This document shows, piece after piece, positions 1 to 8,146 of a stretch of DNA of 39,047 nt. Source of the DNA: Bacteroidota bacterium (lineage in GTDB: Bacteria; Bacteroidota; Bacteroidia; Palsa-965); contig JAJTEY010000024.1 in assembly GCA_021299855.1 (NCBI GenBank), positions 1-39,047 of the forward strand, written 5' to 3'. The stretch's first letter is position 1; every line of letters begins with the position of its first letter. Under the pieces are notes generated by a model. That model did not search any database and was not told the DNA's origin. It saw only the letters and a list, made by a program, of their open reading frames with translations. The translations under genes were made by a program, and so were the position numbers.

Positions 1-1743
1 TGTAACCACAATTGATTGTGTTGTTGCAGTGTTGCTCCACACGTTACCCATTGCCTGACTTGAAGATAATGTTACAGAATCACCAGTACAGAATGAAGTA
101 GAACCACTTGCAGTAATGTTTGGCGAAGCAGGCTGTGCGTTAACCGTAACCACGATAGAATTGGTTACCGCCTGACAACCGTTTGCTTTTGTAACTGAAC
201 AGTTGTAAGTACCTGAAGTAGTGACATTAATTGTTTGTGTAGTTGCGCCGTTGCTCCACAAGTAAGAAGCACCTGCTACAGCACCTGCATCTAACGTTAC
301 AGAACCACCTTGACAGAATGTTGTTGAACCGCTTGCGGTTGCAGTAACCGTGAACATGTTATTGATAGCAGCGTTGTAAGGCTGATTCTGTGGGTCGAAT
401 TCTGCCCAACAAGTTGTCCAGTCCGTAGAAGCACCACCGAAAGCACCACGATAAGTAGTAGGTGTGAAGAATGGATCGCTTACGTAGGCGTCGCTGAAGC
501 TACCGCCGGTTAATAATGGAGAACCTGGAGTTAATGTAAAGTCAGGATTGTTCAAGTCCACATTGGTAAATCCACAAGATGCGATAGTATTAATTACTTC
601 GTTGTTGAAACCGGGTGAATAGAACCAGCCTGATTGTGCCGACGGATTTCCAATATTGAATGCACCGTTAGTATTATTCGGGTTAGCAGCCGTAGTTGCA
701 GCCAACGTGTCATTCATCTGAACGATCGCAGTTGACCTGAAACGTAAATTACCGTTAGTGGCATTGCCCTGTGTTGAAGACGATTCAATCAACAAACCTG
801 TTGGATAACCCATGAACACGGAGTTAAATGTGCTGGTGCGGGTATTACGACGCAAGTGCAACGCTCTTTTGTAGTTAGAAGCAATTGTTGAATTGAACGC
901 CAAAGGTCCTGCGATGGTAATGTTAGAGAAAATTGGAGCAGTTATTGGTGTGTTGGTAGTTCCTGTTGCGTCGTTATCAGACTCGAATCCGTTAGAACCG
1001 GACTGATCGGCAATAGCAGGATCACGGACTACAAAACCAAACTGAATTTTGCCGTTGTAACCATTATCGGTATCGAAATCATCATCCCAACCGCGGTAAG
1101 CAATTAAATACTTCGCATTAACAGTACCACCGAACCACTCGAAAGAGTCGTCACCGCAGTAGGAAACCTGAATGTGTTCCAAAACTGTTTTGCGACCAAC
1201 GCCGCCCATAGTTAAACCATTGATCTCGGAGTTAGGCTGAAACGCCACACCCGGATACTCGATGCGCACATAACGCATTACACCGGAAGAGTCATTATCG
1301 TTTGGCGTAGCTCCACCTCCGTAGATAGAACCCACACCACCTTCAATAACACCTTCACCTGCAGCTGTTCCTGCAGAAGCATTTGCAGGCAAATTAACAG
1401 AAGCGCGTCCGCAAATAATTACACCGCCCCAGTCACCATAACTGCGCTGTCCTACGGCCTTCTGCGAAGTGAATACGATCGGCATATCCACAGTTCCATC
1501 AGCGATAATTTTCGCATCACGCTCAATAATTAAAGTTCCTTTAGAAACGAAATCACCTTTGATGATCGTTCCCGGCTGAATAGTTAAAGTAACACCTGGC
1601 TTCACATAAACCCAACCATTCAGCAGGTAAATATTGTTGCTGGTCCAAGTCTCATTGGCGGTAATGTTTCCTGACTTGATAATCTGTGCGTTCAGCGCCA
1701 GAGAAGTCAGCATCACTCCTAATGCAAGTAAAATCTTTTTCAT
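1..1743 (-). CDS. Secreted right-handed beta-helix protein with Ig-like repeats (3' end outside window)
   Basis: About 581 codons are open from ATG at 1743 to the left edge, so the C-terminus is missing. A signal peptide (MKKILLALGVML..LALNA) is followed by Gln at mature position 1. Residues ~20-400 read like a secreted parallel beta-helix: N-terminal phrases such as VKPGVTLTIQPGTIIKG, many Gly/Asn/Asp-rich strands and YCGDDSFEWFGG. From ~440 there are tandem Ig/PKD-like modules, each with a pattern like SGSTxFCxGxSVTL, a Trp-Ser-Asn turn and SGTY, common in T9SS cargo; a sorting domain is expected beyond the edge but not seen. The gene lies downstream of the TonB-dependent receptor on the same strand but has its own promoter, and a terminator separates the two. 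I infer an outer-surface or secreted partner of that receptor. Substrate unknown. Confidence 0.8.
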   Translation of the reverse strand, partial: MKKILLALGVMLTSLALNAQIIKSGNITANETWTSNNIYLLNGWVYVKPGVTLTIQPGTIIKGDFVSKGTLIIERDAKIIADGTVDMPIVFTSQKAVGQRSYGDWGGVIICGRASVNLPANASAGTAAGEGVIEGGVGSIYGGGATPNDNDSSGVMRYVRIEYPGVAFQPNSEINGLTMGGVGRKTVLEHIQVSYCGDDSFEWFGGTVNAKYLIAYRGWDDDFDTDNGYNGKIQFGFVVRDPAIADQSGSNGFESDNDATGTTNTPITAPIFSNITIAGPLAFNSTIASNYKRALHLRRNTRTSTFNSVFMGYPTGLLIESSSTQGNATNGNLRFRSTAIVQMNDTLAATTAANPNNTNGAFNIGNPSAQSGWFYSPGFNNEVINTIASCGFTNVDLNNPDFTLTPGSPLLTGGSFSDAYVSDPFFTPTTYRGAFGGASTDWTTCWAEFDPQNQPYNAAINNMFTVTATASGSTTFCQGGSVTLDAGAVAGASYLWSNGATTQTINVTTSGTYNCSVTKANGCQAVTNSIVVTVNAQPASPNITASGSTSFCTGDSVTLSSSQAMGNVWSNTATTQSIVVT

Positions 1744-1774
1744 TGTCTTTTGTGGTTTGTGTAGTTAACGGTAG

Positions 1775-1830
1775 CAAATCTACCTGCGCAGTATCACGCC
1801 AACATGAAACCGAGTTTATAATAACGTTAC
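1775..1830 (-). promoter_or_regulatory. Promoter with Pho-box-like 11-bp repeats for the beta-helix gene
   Basis: On the minus strand a perfect Bacteroidota -7 element TAGATTTG lies at 1775-1782, 31 nt before the ATG. Upstream, 7-bp units recur every 11 bp: GTGATAC (1791-1797), TTCATGT (1802-1808), ATAAACT (1813-1819) and GTAACGT (1824-1830). The last unit before the -7 box ends 8 bp from it, the same phase as at the porin promoter. A TTG (1800-1802) could act as -33, 17 bp upstream of the -7 box. PhoB-family regulators are known to bind 11-bp direct repeats; assignment to PhoB here is inference. Confidence 0.6.
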
Positions 1831-1852
1831 CAATCGGGTGTGGTTTGTAAAC

Positions 1853-1880
1853 AAAAAAGACCGTGATCACTCACGGCCTT
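1853..1880 (-). terminator. Intrinsic terminator after the TonB-dependent receptor
   Basis: On the minus strand AAGGCCGTGA and TCACGGTCTT form a 10-bp stem (one G-U pair) with a 4-nt loop, followed by a T-run (1853-1858). It lies 22 nt after the receptor stop, so the receptor and the following beta-helix gene are probably separate transcripts. Confidence 0.85.
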
Positions 1881-1901
1881 AACATTAAGAAAACATTGCG
1901 A

Positions 1902-4814
1902 TTAATTCGTCTTCGGCTCCAGCAAGCGAACTGTGAATCCGATCGTGTAATACGTGCCTCGCTGGAAAAACTGCATTTGCTGATCATTATTACGATCTAA
2001 AGTTCCATCTCCGTTCGCATCCTGCAACAACACAAAATTCTGATTTAACAAATCGGTAATGTTTAAGCGCACATCAATATTCTTTTGCTTACCAATTGTT
2101 TTAACAATAGCCAGATCCACCTGATGGCGAAGCATTTCATACACTTCCGGAATCCCGGGAATACCCACAATAACAACACGAGGTCCGATAACGTTATACA
2201 TTGCATTCACCTGTAAACCGATGCTGTCGTTCTGATAAAACAAACCTGCGTTTACGATCCATGGAGATTGCCCCATCATCGGACGTTGATTGTTGCGATT
2301 ACCGATACTGTCGTCCGTTAATTCAATGGCACTTTTAATGAAAGCCGCATTTGCCACAACAGACAAATTGCGAATCACCGGCACATTTAAACTGTCCAAC
2401 TTCTTACGAACTTCCACTTCAACACCATAGTTGTTTGCCAGTGGAGCATTGCCCCAAGTAAAGCTTCGCGTACCTCCGGATCCAACACCCGGCACGAAGT
2501 ACATTTCGATAGGATCAACAAAGCGCTTATAAAATGCACCAACCGTAATATTTTCTCCGGGGCGCGGATAAAACTCCCAACGCAAATCGAAATTATCTAC
2601 TGATGCCGTCCGCAAGGAATCGTTACCGGTATTAATACTATTAAAAATAAAGTCATAGAAGTAAAGCGGCGCAATCTCACGGAACTCAGGACGATTTAAC
2701 GTTTTACCATATGCCATGCGCACCAACATGCGGTCGGTTAAATTATATGCAACATTGATTGAAGGCAACACACGAGTAATATCGTTGTTCACCATAACTG
2801 TATCGCCCGGGATGGTATTACTATTCAGCTTTTGAATGCTTCGCTCTAAACGCACACCACCACTTATACGCACACGTTCGTGTTCTTCTCCATCGGTCTT
2901 CCCCACGAAGTTGCCGAACGGCATCACAGCCATCAAATAAGCTGCTTGAATATCAATGGATGAATAATATTGGTCCGCTTTCTTGGTGTCTTCATCAATG
3001 GCAAGACCATCAACGTTATTGATATTTTCAGGAGCAAATAACTGACCTATAGGTGTAGTTAAAAGTTCTTGATTGGTATACGTCTGGAATGATCCGGCTT
3101 TATACCCTAAGTTTCGCACGTTGAAACTACGCTCTTTGGATTCCACATACACACCTGATTTCAATGTAAACGTGTAACCCGCTTTTTTCGCTATGGTATC
3201 TGCACCCAACGTAATTTTTTGCTCTACGTTGGCAGTGGCTGCATAAATATCTTCTTTCATGTCAATATAAAGGCGACCCAAGAAGAAAGGTTGCGCACTA
3301 AACGGCAGATACAAATTATAAGGATCAGATTCCGGAGCACTGAATGCTTTTGTATAACGCACACGCTTCCAGTCCGGCTCGGTGCGGCGCGCAGCAGAAT
3401 ACGCTAATGTATAATCCACTTTCGTACGCTCTTTGTTAAAACTGTGCTCACCACCCAACTGCCCGGTGTACAACAAACGCTGACCATAACGGTAGGAATA
3501 CTCTTGGCGATAATCTCCTTCTTCAATATTTCTTCCACCGCGTAACGTTGTTTCATTATCGCCCATGTTATTCAGCAAGTTTTTCAATGAAATGCGATGC
3601 TGTCCTTCTTTACCAAAACGAACGGAATTATTCTGAACCAATGCAACACGCACACGATTCGTATAAATACCATCTTCGTAATAGAACACAGTATCAGATT
3701 GCTGAAACGCCGGATTATAAGTGTTATAATCCAAACGATTCGATTGGAAATACGCATTCGTGTTGGAATAATTCAATGATGTGATATTCCCGAATTGAAA
3801 TCCTTGTTTACTTAAACGATAAGCATACGTCATGTTTACACGATGATCTAACGGTGCGTTGTATTCACGATTGGCCCAATTGGAATCCAGTGAACGTCCT
3901 AAATCCTGAATAGCTTGCGGATCGTTATTAAAGTCACGCACATTGGATGCGAACCCTTCAGGCAATGCACGATCCTTAGCACCAAAACTCCACTTGTCCA
4001 TTTTACTTCCTTCATTCATTACAAAAGGCTGGAACGTTGTCCCTGTTCTAAAACCGGAAGCATAATTCACGGTGAAATTGGTCTTCTCAGGAATATCCGT
4101 GGTTGAAACTTTCACCACACCACCCGAAAATTCTCCGGGTAAATCGGGAGAAGGCGATTTGTACACCATGAAACGATCAATCATTGCACTCGGAACGAGA
4201 TCGAACGAAAACGCTTTTACATCAGATTCTACCGAAGGTGCTAACACATTATTTAACAACACGGCATTGTAACGCTCCGACAAACCACGTACCACCACAA
4301 ATCGATTATCTACAACTGTTACACCCGGAATACGACGCGCTACCTGACTCGCATCCGTAGCTGTAGACTTTTGAATTTCACTTTTAGCTTGCCCGTCTGC
4401 TGCAACGTTACCTTCTTTAATATCTGCCAACACGCTGGTTTGTGAACTTGTCGGGCGCGATTCATAAATCACGACAAATCCTGAGGTATCATTACCTACT
4501 AACTGTGATGCAGGTTCAATCGGGATATCTAAAACTGTTGTCTTTCCTGCCACAACATTTACATTCTGAATAGTAACGGGAGCAAAGCCCATTACTTTGC
4601 AGCTTACACTATAGGTGCCGGGCTTAATTCGGATGACATATTTTCCGTCAAAATCGGTTTGTGCGCCGGATGTAGTGCTGTCCACGCGCACGATTGCGCC
4701 AATAACAGGAGAAGCATTTGCCTTCTCGGTAACTGAACCTGATATGGTACCTGTTTGTGAATAGCCCGTCATTATTACAAGAAGACCGCTCAGAATACCG
4801 AATAAATGTTTCAT
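1902..4814 (-). CDS. TonB-dependent outer-membrane receptor with carboxypeptidase-like regulatory domain
   Basis: A 970-residue TonB-dependent receptor, importing a scarce ligand across the outer membrane using TonB/ExbBD energy. I chose ATG 4814 because it starts a clean signal peptide (MKHLFGILSGLLVIMTGYS, then Gln); the ORF extends nine codons further upstream without adding anything. Residues ~20-105 are a CarboxypepD_reg-like beta-sandwich (GTISGSVTEKANASPVIGA.. with DFDGKY). A plug follows (ARRIPGVTVVDNRFVVVRGLSERYNAVLLNN), then a long aromatic-rich barrel. No SusD-type partner is adjacent, so it is not a SusCD pair. It is divergent from the PhoB/PhoR-like genes, and its promoter carries the same 11-bp repeats as the porin and phosphate genes. 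From this I infer a phosphate- or organophosphate-related ligand; the sequence alone does not show the substrate. Confidence 0.9.
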   Translation of the reverse strand: MKHLFGILSGLLVIMTGYSQTGTISGSVTEKANASPVIGAIVRVDSTTSGAQTDFDGKYVIRIKPGTYSVSCKVMGFAPVTIQNVNVVAGKTTVLDIPIEPASQLVGNDTSGFVVIYESRPTSSQTSVLADIKEGNVAADGQAKSEIQKSTATDASQVARRIPGVTVVDNRFVVVRGLSERYNAVLLNNVLAPSVESDVKAFSFDLVPSAMIDRFMVYKSPSPDLPGEFSGGVVKVSTTDIPEKTNFTVNYASGFRTGTTFQPFVMNEGSKMDKWSFGAKDRALPEGFASNVRDFNNDPQAIQDLGRSLDSNWANREYNAPLDHRVNMTYAYRLSKQGFQFGNITSLNYSNTNAYFQSNRLDYNTYNPAFQQSDTVFYYEDGIYTNRVRVALVQNNSVRFGKEGQHRISLKNLLNNMGDNETTLRGGRNIEEGDYRQEYSYRYGQRLLYTGQLGGEHSFNKERTKVDYTLAYSAARRTEPDWKRVRYTKAFSAPESDPYNLYLPFSAQPFFLGRLYIDMKEDIYAATANVEQKITLGADTIAKKAGYTFTLKSGVYVESKERSFNVRNLGYKAGSFQTYTNQELLTTPIGQLFAPENINNVDGLAIDEDTKKADQYYSSIDIQAAYLMAVMPFGNFVGKTDGEEHERVRISGGVRLERSIQKLNSNTIPGDTVMVNNDITRVLPSINVAYNLTDRMLVRMAYGKTLNRPEFREIAPLYFYDFIFNSINTGNDSLRTASVDNFDLRWEFYPRPGENITVGAFYKRFVDPIEMYFVPGVGSGGTRSFTWGNAPLANNYGVEVEVRKKLDSLNVPVIRNLSVVANAAFIKSAIELTDDSIGNRNNQRPMMGQSPWIVNAGLFYQNDSIGLQVNAMYNVIGPRVVIVGIPGIPEVYEMLRHQVDLAIVKTIGKQKNIDVRLNITDLLNQNFVLLQDANGDGTLDRNNDQQMQFFQRGTYYTIGFTVRLLEPKTN

Positions 4815-4838
4815 GTACATGCTGTATAAAATCAGGTG

Positions 4839-4894
4839 CAAAGAAACCTTTGGTAAGTTGTGTGCGCATTACGCCAATATGAACTTGATGTTAA
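4839..4894 (-). promoter_or_regulatory. Promoter with Pho-box-like 11-bp repeats for the TonB receptor
   Basis: Minus-strand units at 11-bp spacing: ACAACTT (4855-4861), GTAATGC (4866-4872), TTCATAT (4877-4883), TTAACAT (4888-4894). The nearest unit ends 8 bp before a -7-like element TTTCTTTG (4839-4846), which is itself identical to the porin -7 element, including the preceding GG. The two distal units are the strongest. Confidence 0.55.
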
Positions 4895-4931
4895 GTCTCG
4901 CTAATCGGAAAAGATGTATAATTGAATATAA

Positions 4932-4976
4932 TTAATGTTTTATTAACGTGTAAGGTGCGAACACACTATACCTTTG
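4932..4976 (+). promoter_or_regulatory. phoB promoter with candidate autoregulatory Pho box
   Basis: Direct repeats TTAATGT (4932-4938) and TTAACGT (4943-4949) are spaced 11 bp apart. A perfect -7 element TACCTTTG (4969-4976) lies 22 nt before the phoB ATG. The end of the second unit is 19 bp (11+8) from the -7 box, so the phase matches the other four promoters. Autoregulation is an inference. Confidence 0.6.
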
Positions 4977-4997
4977 TTTCGAATTAAAATGTAAAGA

Positions 4998-5675
4998 ATG
5001 AGTACGGAACACAAGATTTTACTGGTTGACGATGAAGAGGACATTCTTGAATTTTTGAGCTACAACCTCAAGAAGGAAGGATATAAAGTTTATACTGCTT
5101 TGAACGGTGAAGAAGGATTAGAAGTAGCAAAGAAAGAATTACCTAATTTGATTTTGTTGGATGTGATGATGCCGGGTATCGATGGCATCGAGGTTTGTCG
5201 TGAAATACGAGGAATTCCCGGATTAAAAGATGTACTTATTGCGTTCTTATCCGCACGAAGCGAAGATTACTCGCACATAGCAGGATTTGATGCAGGTGCC
5301 GATGACTACATTAACAAACCTATCAAACCACGCGTTCTATTGAGCAGAATCAAAGCTTTGTTACGTCGTGGTCAGCCTGTAAAAGACAGTATTCCGGAAG
5401 ATTTGGGCGGTATTCGAATTGATCGCGAAAGTTATTTGGTACACAAAGAAGGACAGGAAATTTCATTGCCTCGTAAGGAATTCGAATTGTTGTCGTTGCT
5501 TGCGTCAAAGCCCGGTAAAGTGTTTGCCCGCGAAGACATCTTAAATAAAGTTTGGGGCGGCGAAGTTGTTGTAGGCGATCGAACAATTGACGTGCATATC
5601 AGAAAGCTTCGTGAAAAGTTGGGAGAAGATTATATCAAAACCGTAAAAGGTGTTGGTTATAAGTTTGAATTCTAA
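4998..5675 (+). CDS. phoB: PhoB-like DNA-binding response regulator (OmpR/PhoB family)
   Basis: A 225-residue regulator of normal length. The receiver domain (residues ~5-120) has the acidic pair D11/D12, phospho-acceptor D55 in LLDVMMPG, S85 and K107 (INKPIKP). A winged-helix output domain follows (~130-225; DRTIDVHIRKLREKLG and VKGVGYKFEF). It would be phosphorylated by the histidine kinase 40 bp downstream and bind 11-bp direct repeats. The pairing with the kinase and the surrounding phosphate genes (porin, DUF47, PiT) supports a PhoB role. The family also includes PhoP-type regulators, so the symbol rests partly on context. Confidence 0.85.
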   Translation: MSTEHKILLVDDEEDILEFLSYNLKKEGYKVYTALNGEEGLEVAKKELPNLILLDVMMPGIDGIEVCREIRGIPGLKDVLIAFLSARSEDYSHIAGFDAGADDYINKPIKPRVLLSRIKALLRRGQPVKDSIPEDLGGIRIDRESYLVHKEGQEISLPRKEFELLSLLASKPGKVFAREDILNKVWGGEVVVGDRTIDVHIRKLREKLGEDYIKTVKGVGYKFEF

Positions 5676-5715
5676 TCTCCTTGCAATCCTTATATTTAAG
5701 GATAAATTATAACAC

Positions 5716-6762
5716 TTGAGCAAATTTTCCCGACTCGAAATTCAGACCATTGCTGCGGCAGGCTTTCTAGGCATTGTTGCAGCCGGTTGTGATTTATTAT
5801 TATCTCATTTCACCAGCTGGGGGATTCTTGGCGTAGCCATTGTTACGGCAGCAACTACCGTCATTACTGCGTTAATTCTTATTCGCTCAGTTATTCGTCG
5901 ATTTGCTTTATCACGCATCAATGCCTTGTACCGTACCATTTATAACATCCGTCAACTGGAAGATATCACCGTTAACCACTCCGGAAATACGGATGAATTG
6001 TTGAATCAAATTCAAAAAGAAGTTACAGATTGGGCTAAAACACGTACATCCGAAATTGAAGACTTGCGCAAACTGGAAGTGTATCGAAAAGAATTTTTGA
6101 GCAACGTTTCGCACGAATTAAAAACTCCCATCTTCAATATTCAAGGATATGTGACTACGTTGTTAGAAGGTGGTATGGAAGACCCGACGATCAACCGCAA
6201 ATATTTGGAACGTACTGAAAAAAGTGTGGAGCGAATGATTCACATCATTCAGGATTTGGAGTCGATTTCGCGTATTGAAAGTGGGGAGTTGGTTTTGGAT
6301 AAAGAAAATTTCGACATCGCAGACATGGCAAAAGATATCATTGAGGCGCAGGAAATGAAGGCGGGAAAAAAGAATATCAAAATAAAAGTTCGCGAATCCG
6401 CACGTTCTCCACGTGTTAATGCCGACAAAGAACGGATACGACAAGTATTGACGAACCTCATTGTTAACTCCATCAAATACGGGAAAGAAAACGGCAGCAC
6501 GGAAATTTCATTTCAAGATGTGGAAGACCGCATTCTCATTGAAGTTTCGGATGATGGTATCGGTATTGCTCCGGAGCATTTACCGCGCCTCTTCGAACGA
6601 TTCTATCGAGTGGATAAAGGTCGTTCGCGGGACCAAGGCGGCACAGGACTTGGGTTGGCTATCGTAAAACACATTCTCGAAGCGCACGGGCAAAGTATCA
6701 ATGTCCGCAGTAAAGAAGGCGCCGGATCTACATTTTCATTCACGCTTAACAAAGCCAAATAG
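5716..6762 (+). CDS. phoR: PhoR-like sensor histidine kinase, TTG start
   Basis: A 348-residue membrane histidine kinase. Translation probably starts at TTG 5716: an in-frame stop lies two codons upstream and there is no early ATG. Two hydrophobic helices (~10-30 and ~36-57) are joined by a turn of only a few residues, so there is no periplasmic sensor domain. A linker (~60-125) leads to the H-box (FLSNVSHELKTP, H133). The ATPase domain has N-box NLIVNSIKYG, G1 DDGIGIAPEHL, the F-box FERFYRVD and G2 GGTGLGLAI. No PAS domain is evident. Lack of a periplasmic domain fits known PhoR, which senses through the transport machinery and a PhoU-type protein rather than phosphate directly. It follows the regulator gene by 40 bp in an operon. 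Confidence 0.85.
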   Translation: MSKFSRLEIQTIAAAGFLGIVAAGCDLLLSHFTSWGILGVAIVTAATTVITALILIRSVIRRFALSRINALYRTIYNIRQLEDITVNHSGNTDELLNQIQKEVTDWAKTRTSEIEDLRKLEVYRKEFLSNVSHELKTPIFNIQGYVTTLLEGGMEDPTINRKYLERTEKSVERMIHIIQDLESISRIESGELVLDKENFDIADMAKDIIEAQEMKAGKKNIKIKVRESARSPRVNADKERIRQVLTNLIVNSIKYGKENGSTEISFQDVEDRILIEVSDDGIGIAPEHLPRLFERFYRVDKGRSRDQGGTGLGLAIVKHILEAHGQSINVRSKEGAGSTFSFTLNKAK

Positions 6763-6814
6763 CAATCTGATTTTGACCAAAAAGTGAAGGTTTCCGCTTC
6801 AAAAATCCTTTGCT

Positions 6815-6822
6815 TACTTTTA
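6815..6822 (+). promoter_or_regulatory. -7-like element immediately before the M43 protease
   Basis: TACTTTTA (one mismatch to TAnnTTTG) ends 4 nt before ATG 6827, predicting a leaderless or nearly leaderless mRNA. Confidence 0.4.
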
Positions 6823-6826
6823 GGTC

Positions 6827-8098
6827 ATGAAAAAATTGTTACTCCTTTCCGCTTTGGCGTTATCCCATTGGACTTTCGCGCAAGCTCCAGAAAAATGCGG
6901 CAGTATGCAAGCTTACCAGCAGCAACTGCAACACCCCGTGCATGGCCGTAACACCGCAGCGGTGCAAGCTGCAGCTAATCAATGGCTGGCGAACAATCCA
7001 AATGCAGGTAATAATCGTTCTGTAATTACCATTCCTGTGGTTGTTCATGTAGTGTATAGAAATGCCACGCAGAACATTACCGACCAGCAGGTCTATTCAC
7101 AAATAGCAGTGCTTAATCAGGATTTTCGTCGTTTAAATGCCGACACCGTAAACACGCCTGCTGTGTTTGATACCATCGCGGCAGACATGGGCATTGAATT
7201 TTGTCTGGCGACCACAGATCCTAACGGAAATCCAACCAATGGAATTACACGTACTTCCACAACAGGAGGTCAATTGTTCGGATTCTTCGGGCCATTCGAT
7301 GATGTGAAAGCGTCTTCAACGGGAGGCATTGATCCTTGGCCAACTGATAAGTACTTTAATATCTGGGTATGCGAGTTATTCCCCGGATTATTAGGGTACG
7401 CACAGTTTCCGGGTGGCGATCCTATGACTGATGGCGTTGTTATTACTTATAATGCATTCGGAACAATAGGAACGGTTCAGGCGCCCGCGTTATTGGGTCG
7501 TACCACCACACACGAAGTTGGTCACTGGTTAGGATTGTATCACATCTGGGGTGACGATCAGGATTGCACCACAGGAATTGATTCTATTCCGGATACACCG
7601 AACGCTGCCGCAGCATCTCAGAGCGATTGTAACGTGACACTCAACAGTTGCAGTAATGAAGATCCTTATTGGGGAACCGTTGATCCACCGGACATGGTGC
7701 AGAACTACATGGATTATTCCAACGATTCTTGCATGAACATGTTTACGCTTGGACAAAAAGCACGTGCATACAGTTTCCTGGCGACCGACACATTGCGTAT
7801 TGCATTGTTGAATTCAAACGTTGGATGTAATCCTTTAGGGATTGTAAATACAACTATTGATAAATACTTCTCGTTTTATCCGAATCCTTCCGATGGAATG
7901 ATCAACGTGAGTTACTTCGGAAATTTGTCAGGCACCATTCAGTACGATGTTTATAGTATCACCGGACAATGGGTAAAAGGATTTACTGCAGGACCCGGAA
8001 ACACACAATTAAACCTGGAAGATTTACAACCCGGCGTTTACACCATTCGCATTACCAACAATAACGAAAGTGGTGTTCAACGCATCGTCATTCAATAA
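6827..8098 (+). CDS. Secreted M43 (pappalysin/cytophagalysin-type) zinc metalloprotease with T9SS sorting domain
   Basis: A 423-residue exported protease. The signal peptide MKKLLLLSALALSHWTFA is followed by Gln. The catalytic domain (~65-330) has the metzincin zinc motif HEVGHWLGLYH (residues 229-239) and a downstream Met-turn (QNYMDYSNDSC, M295), typical of family M43. Paired cysteines around 247-302 suggest disulfides and an extracellular location. The last ~75 residues are a type A T9SS C-terminal domain (FSFYPNPSDG ... LQPGVYTIRI ... QRIVIQ), so it should pass the outer membrane by T9SS. It is convergent with the glycosyltransferase gene and shares a terminator with it. A larger paralogue lies at 35656-37773. 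Substrate unknown. Confidence 0.92.
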   Translation: MKKLLLLSALALSHWTFAQAPEKCGSMQAYQQQLQHPVHGRNTAAVQAAANQWLANNPNAGNNRSVITIPVVVHVVYRNATQNITDQQVYSQIAVLNQDFRRLNADTVNTPAVFDTIAADMGIEFCLATTDPNGNPTNGITRTSTTGGQLFGFFGPFDDVKASSTGGIDPWPTDKYFNIWVCELFPGLLGYAQFPGGDPMTDGVVITYNAFGTIGTVQAPALLGRTTTHEVGHWLGLYHIWGDDQDCTTGIDSIPDTPNAAAASQSDCNVTLNSCSNEDPYWGTVDPPDMVQNYMDYSNDSCMNMFTLGQKARAYSFLATDTLRIALLNSNVGCNPLGIVNTTIDKYFSFYPNPSDGMINVSYFGNLSGTIQYDVYSITGQWVKGFTAGPGNTQLNLEDLQPGVYTIRITNNNESGVQRIVIQ

Positions 8099-8113
8099 AG
8101 TAACCGCGATTAC

Positions 8114-8146
8114 AAAAAAGGTCAACAGTTTATGTTGGCCTTTTTT
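8114..8146. terminator. Bidirectional terminator overlapping the glycosyltransferase 3' end
   Basis: A 14-bp arm (8114-8127) pairs with 8133-8146 (one G-U pair) around a 5-nt loop, with A-tract and T-tract on the two flanks so it can work on either strand. The last codons and stop of the minus-strand gene (stop 8130-8132) form part of the hairpin. Confidence 0.9.

Noticed and set aside
5829-5840. TTGGCGT inside phoR as a further regulatory site
   Set aside because: It lies within a coding region without any 11-bp repeats and matches only part of the motif.
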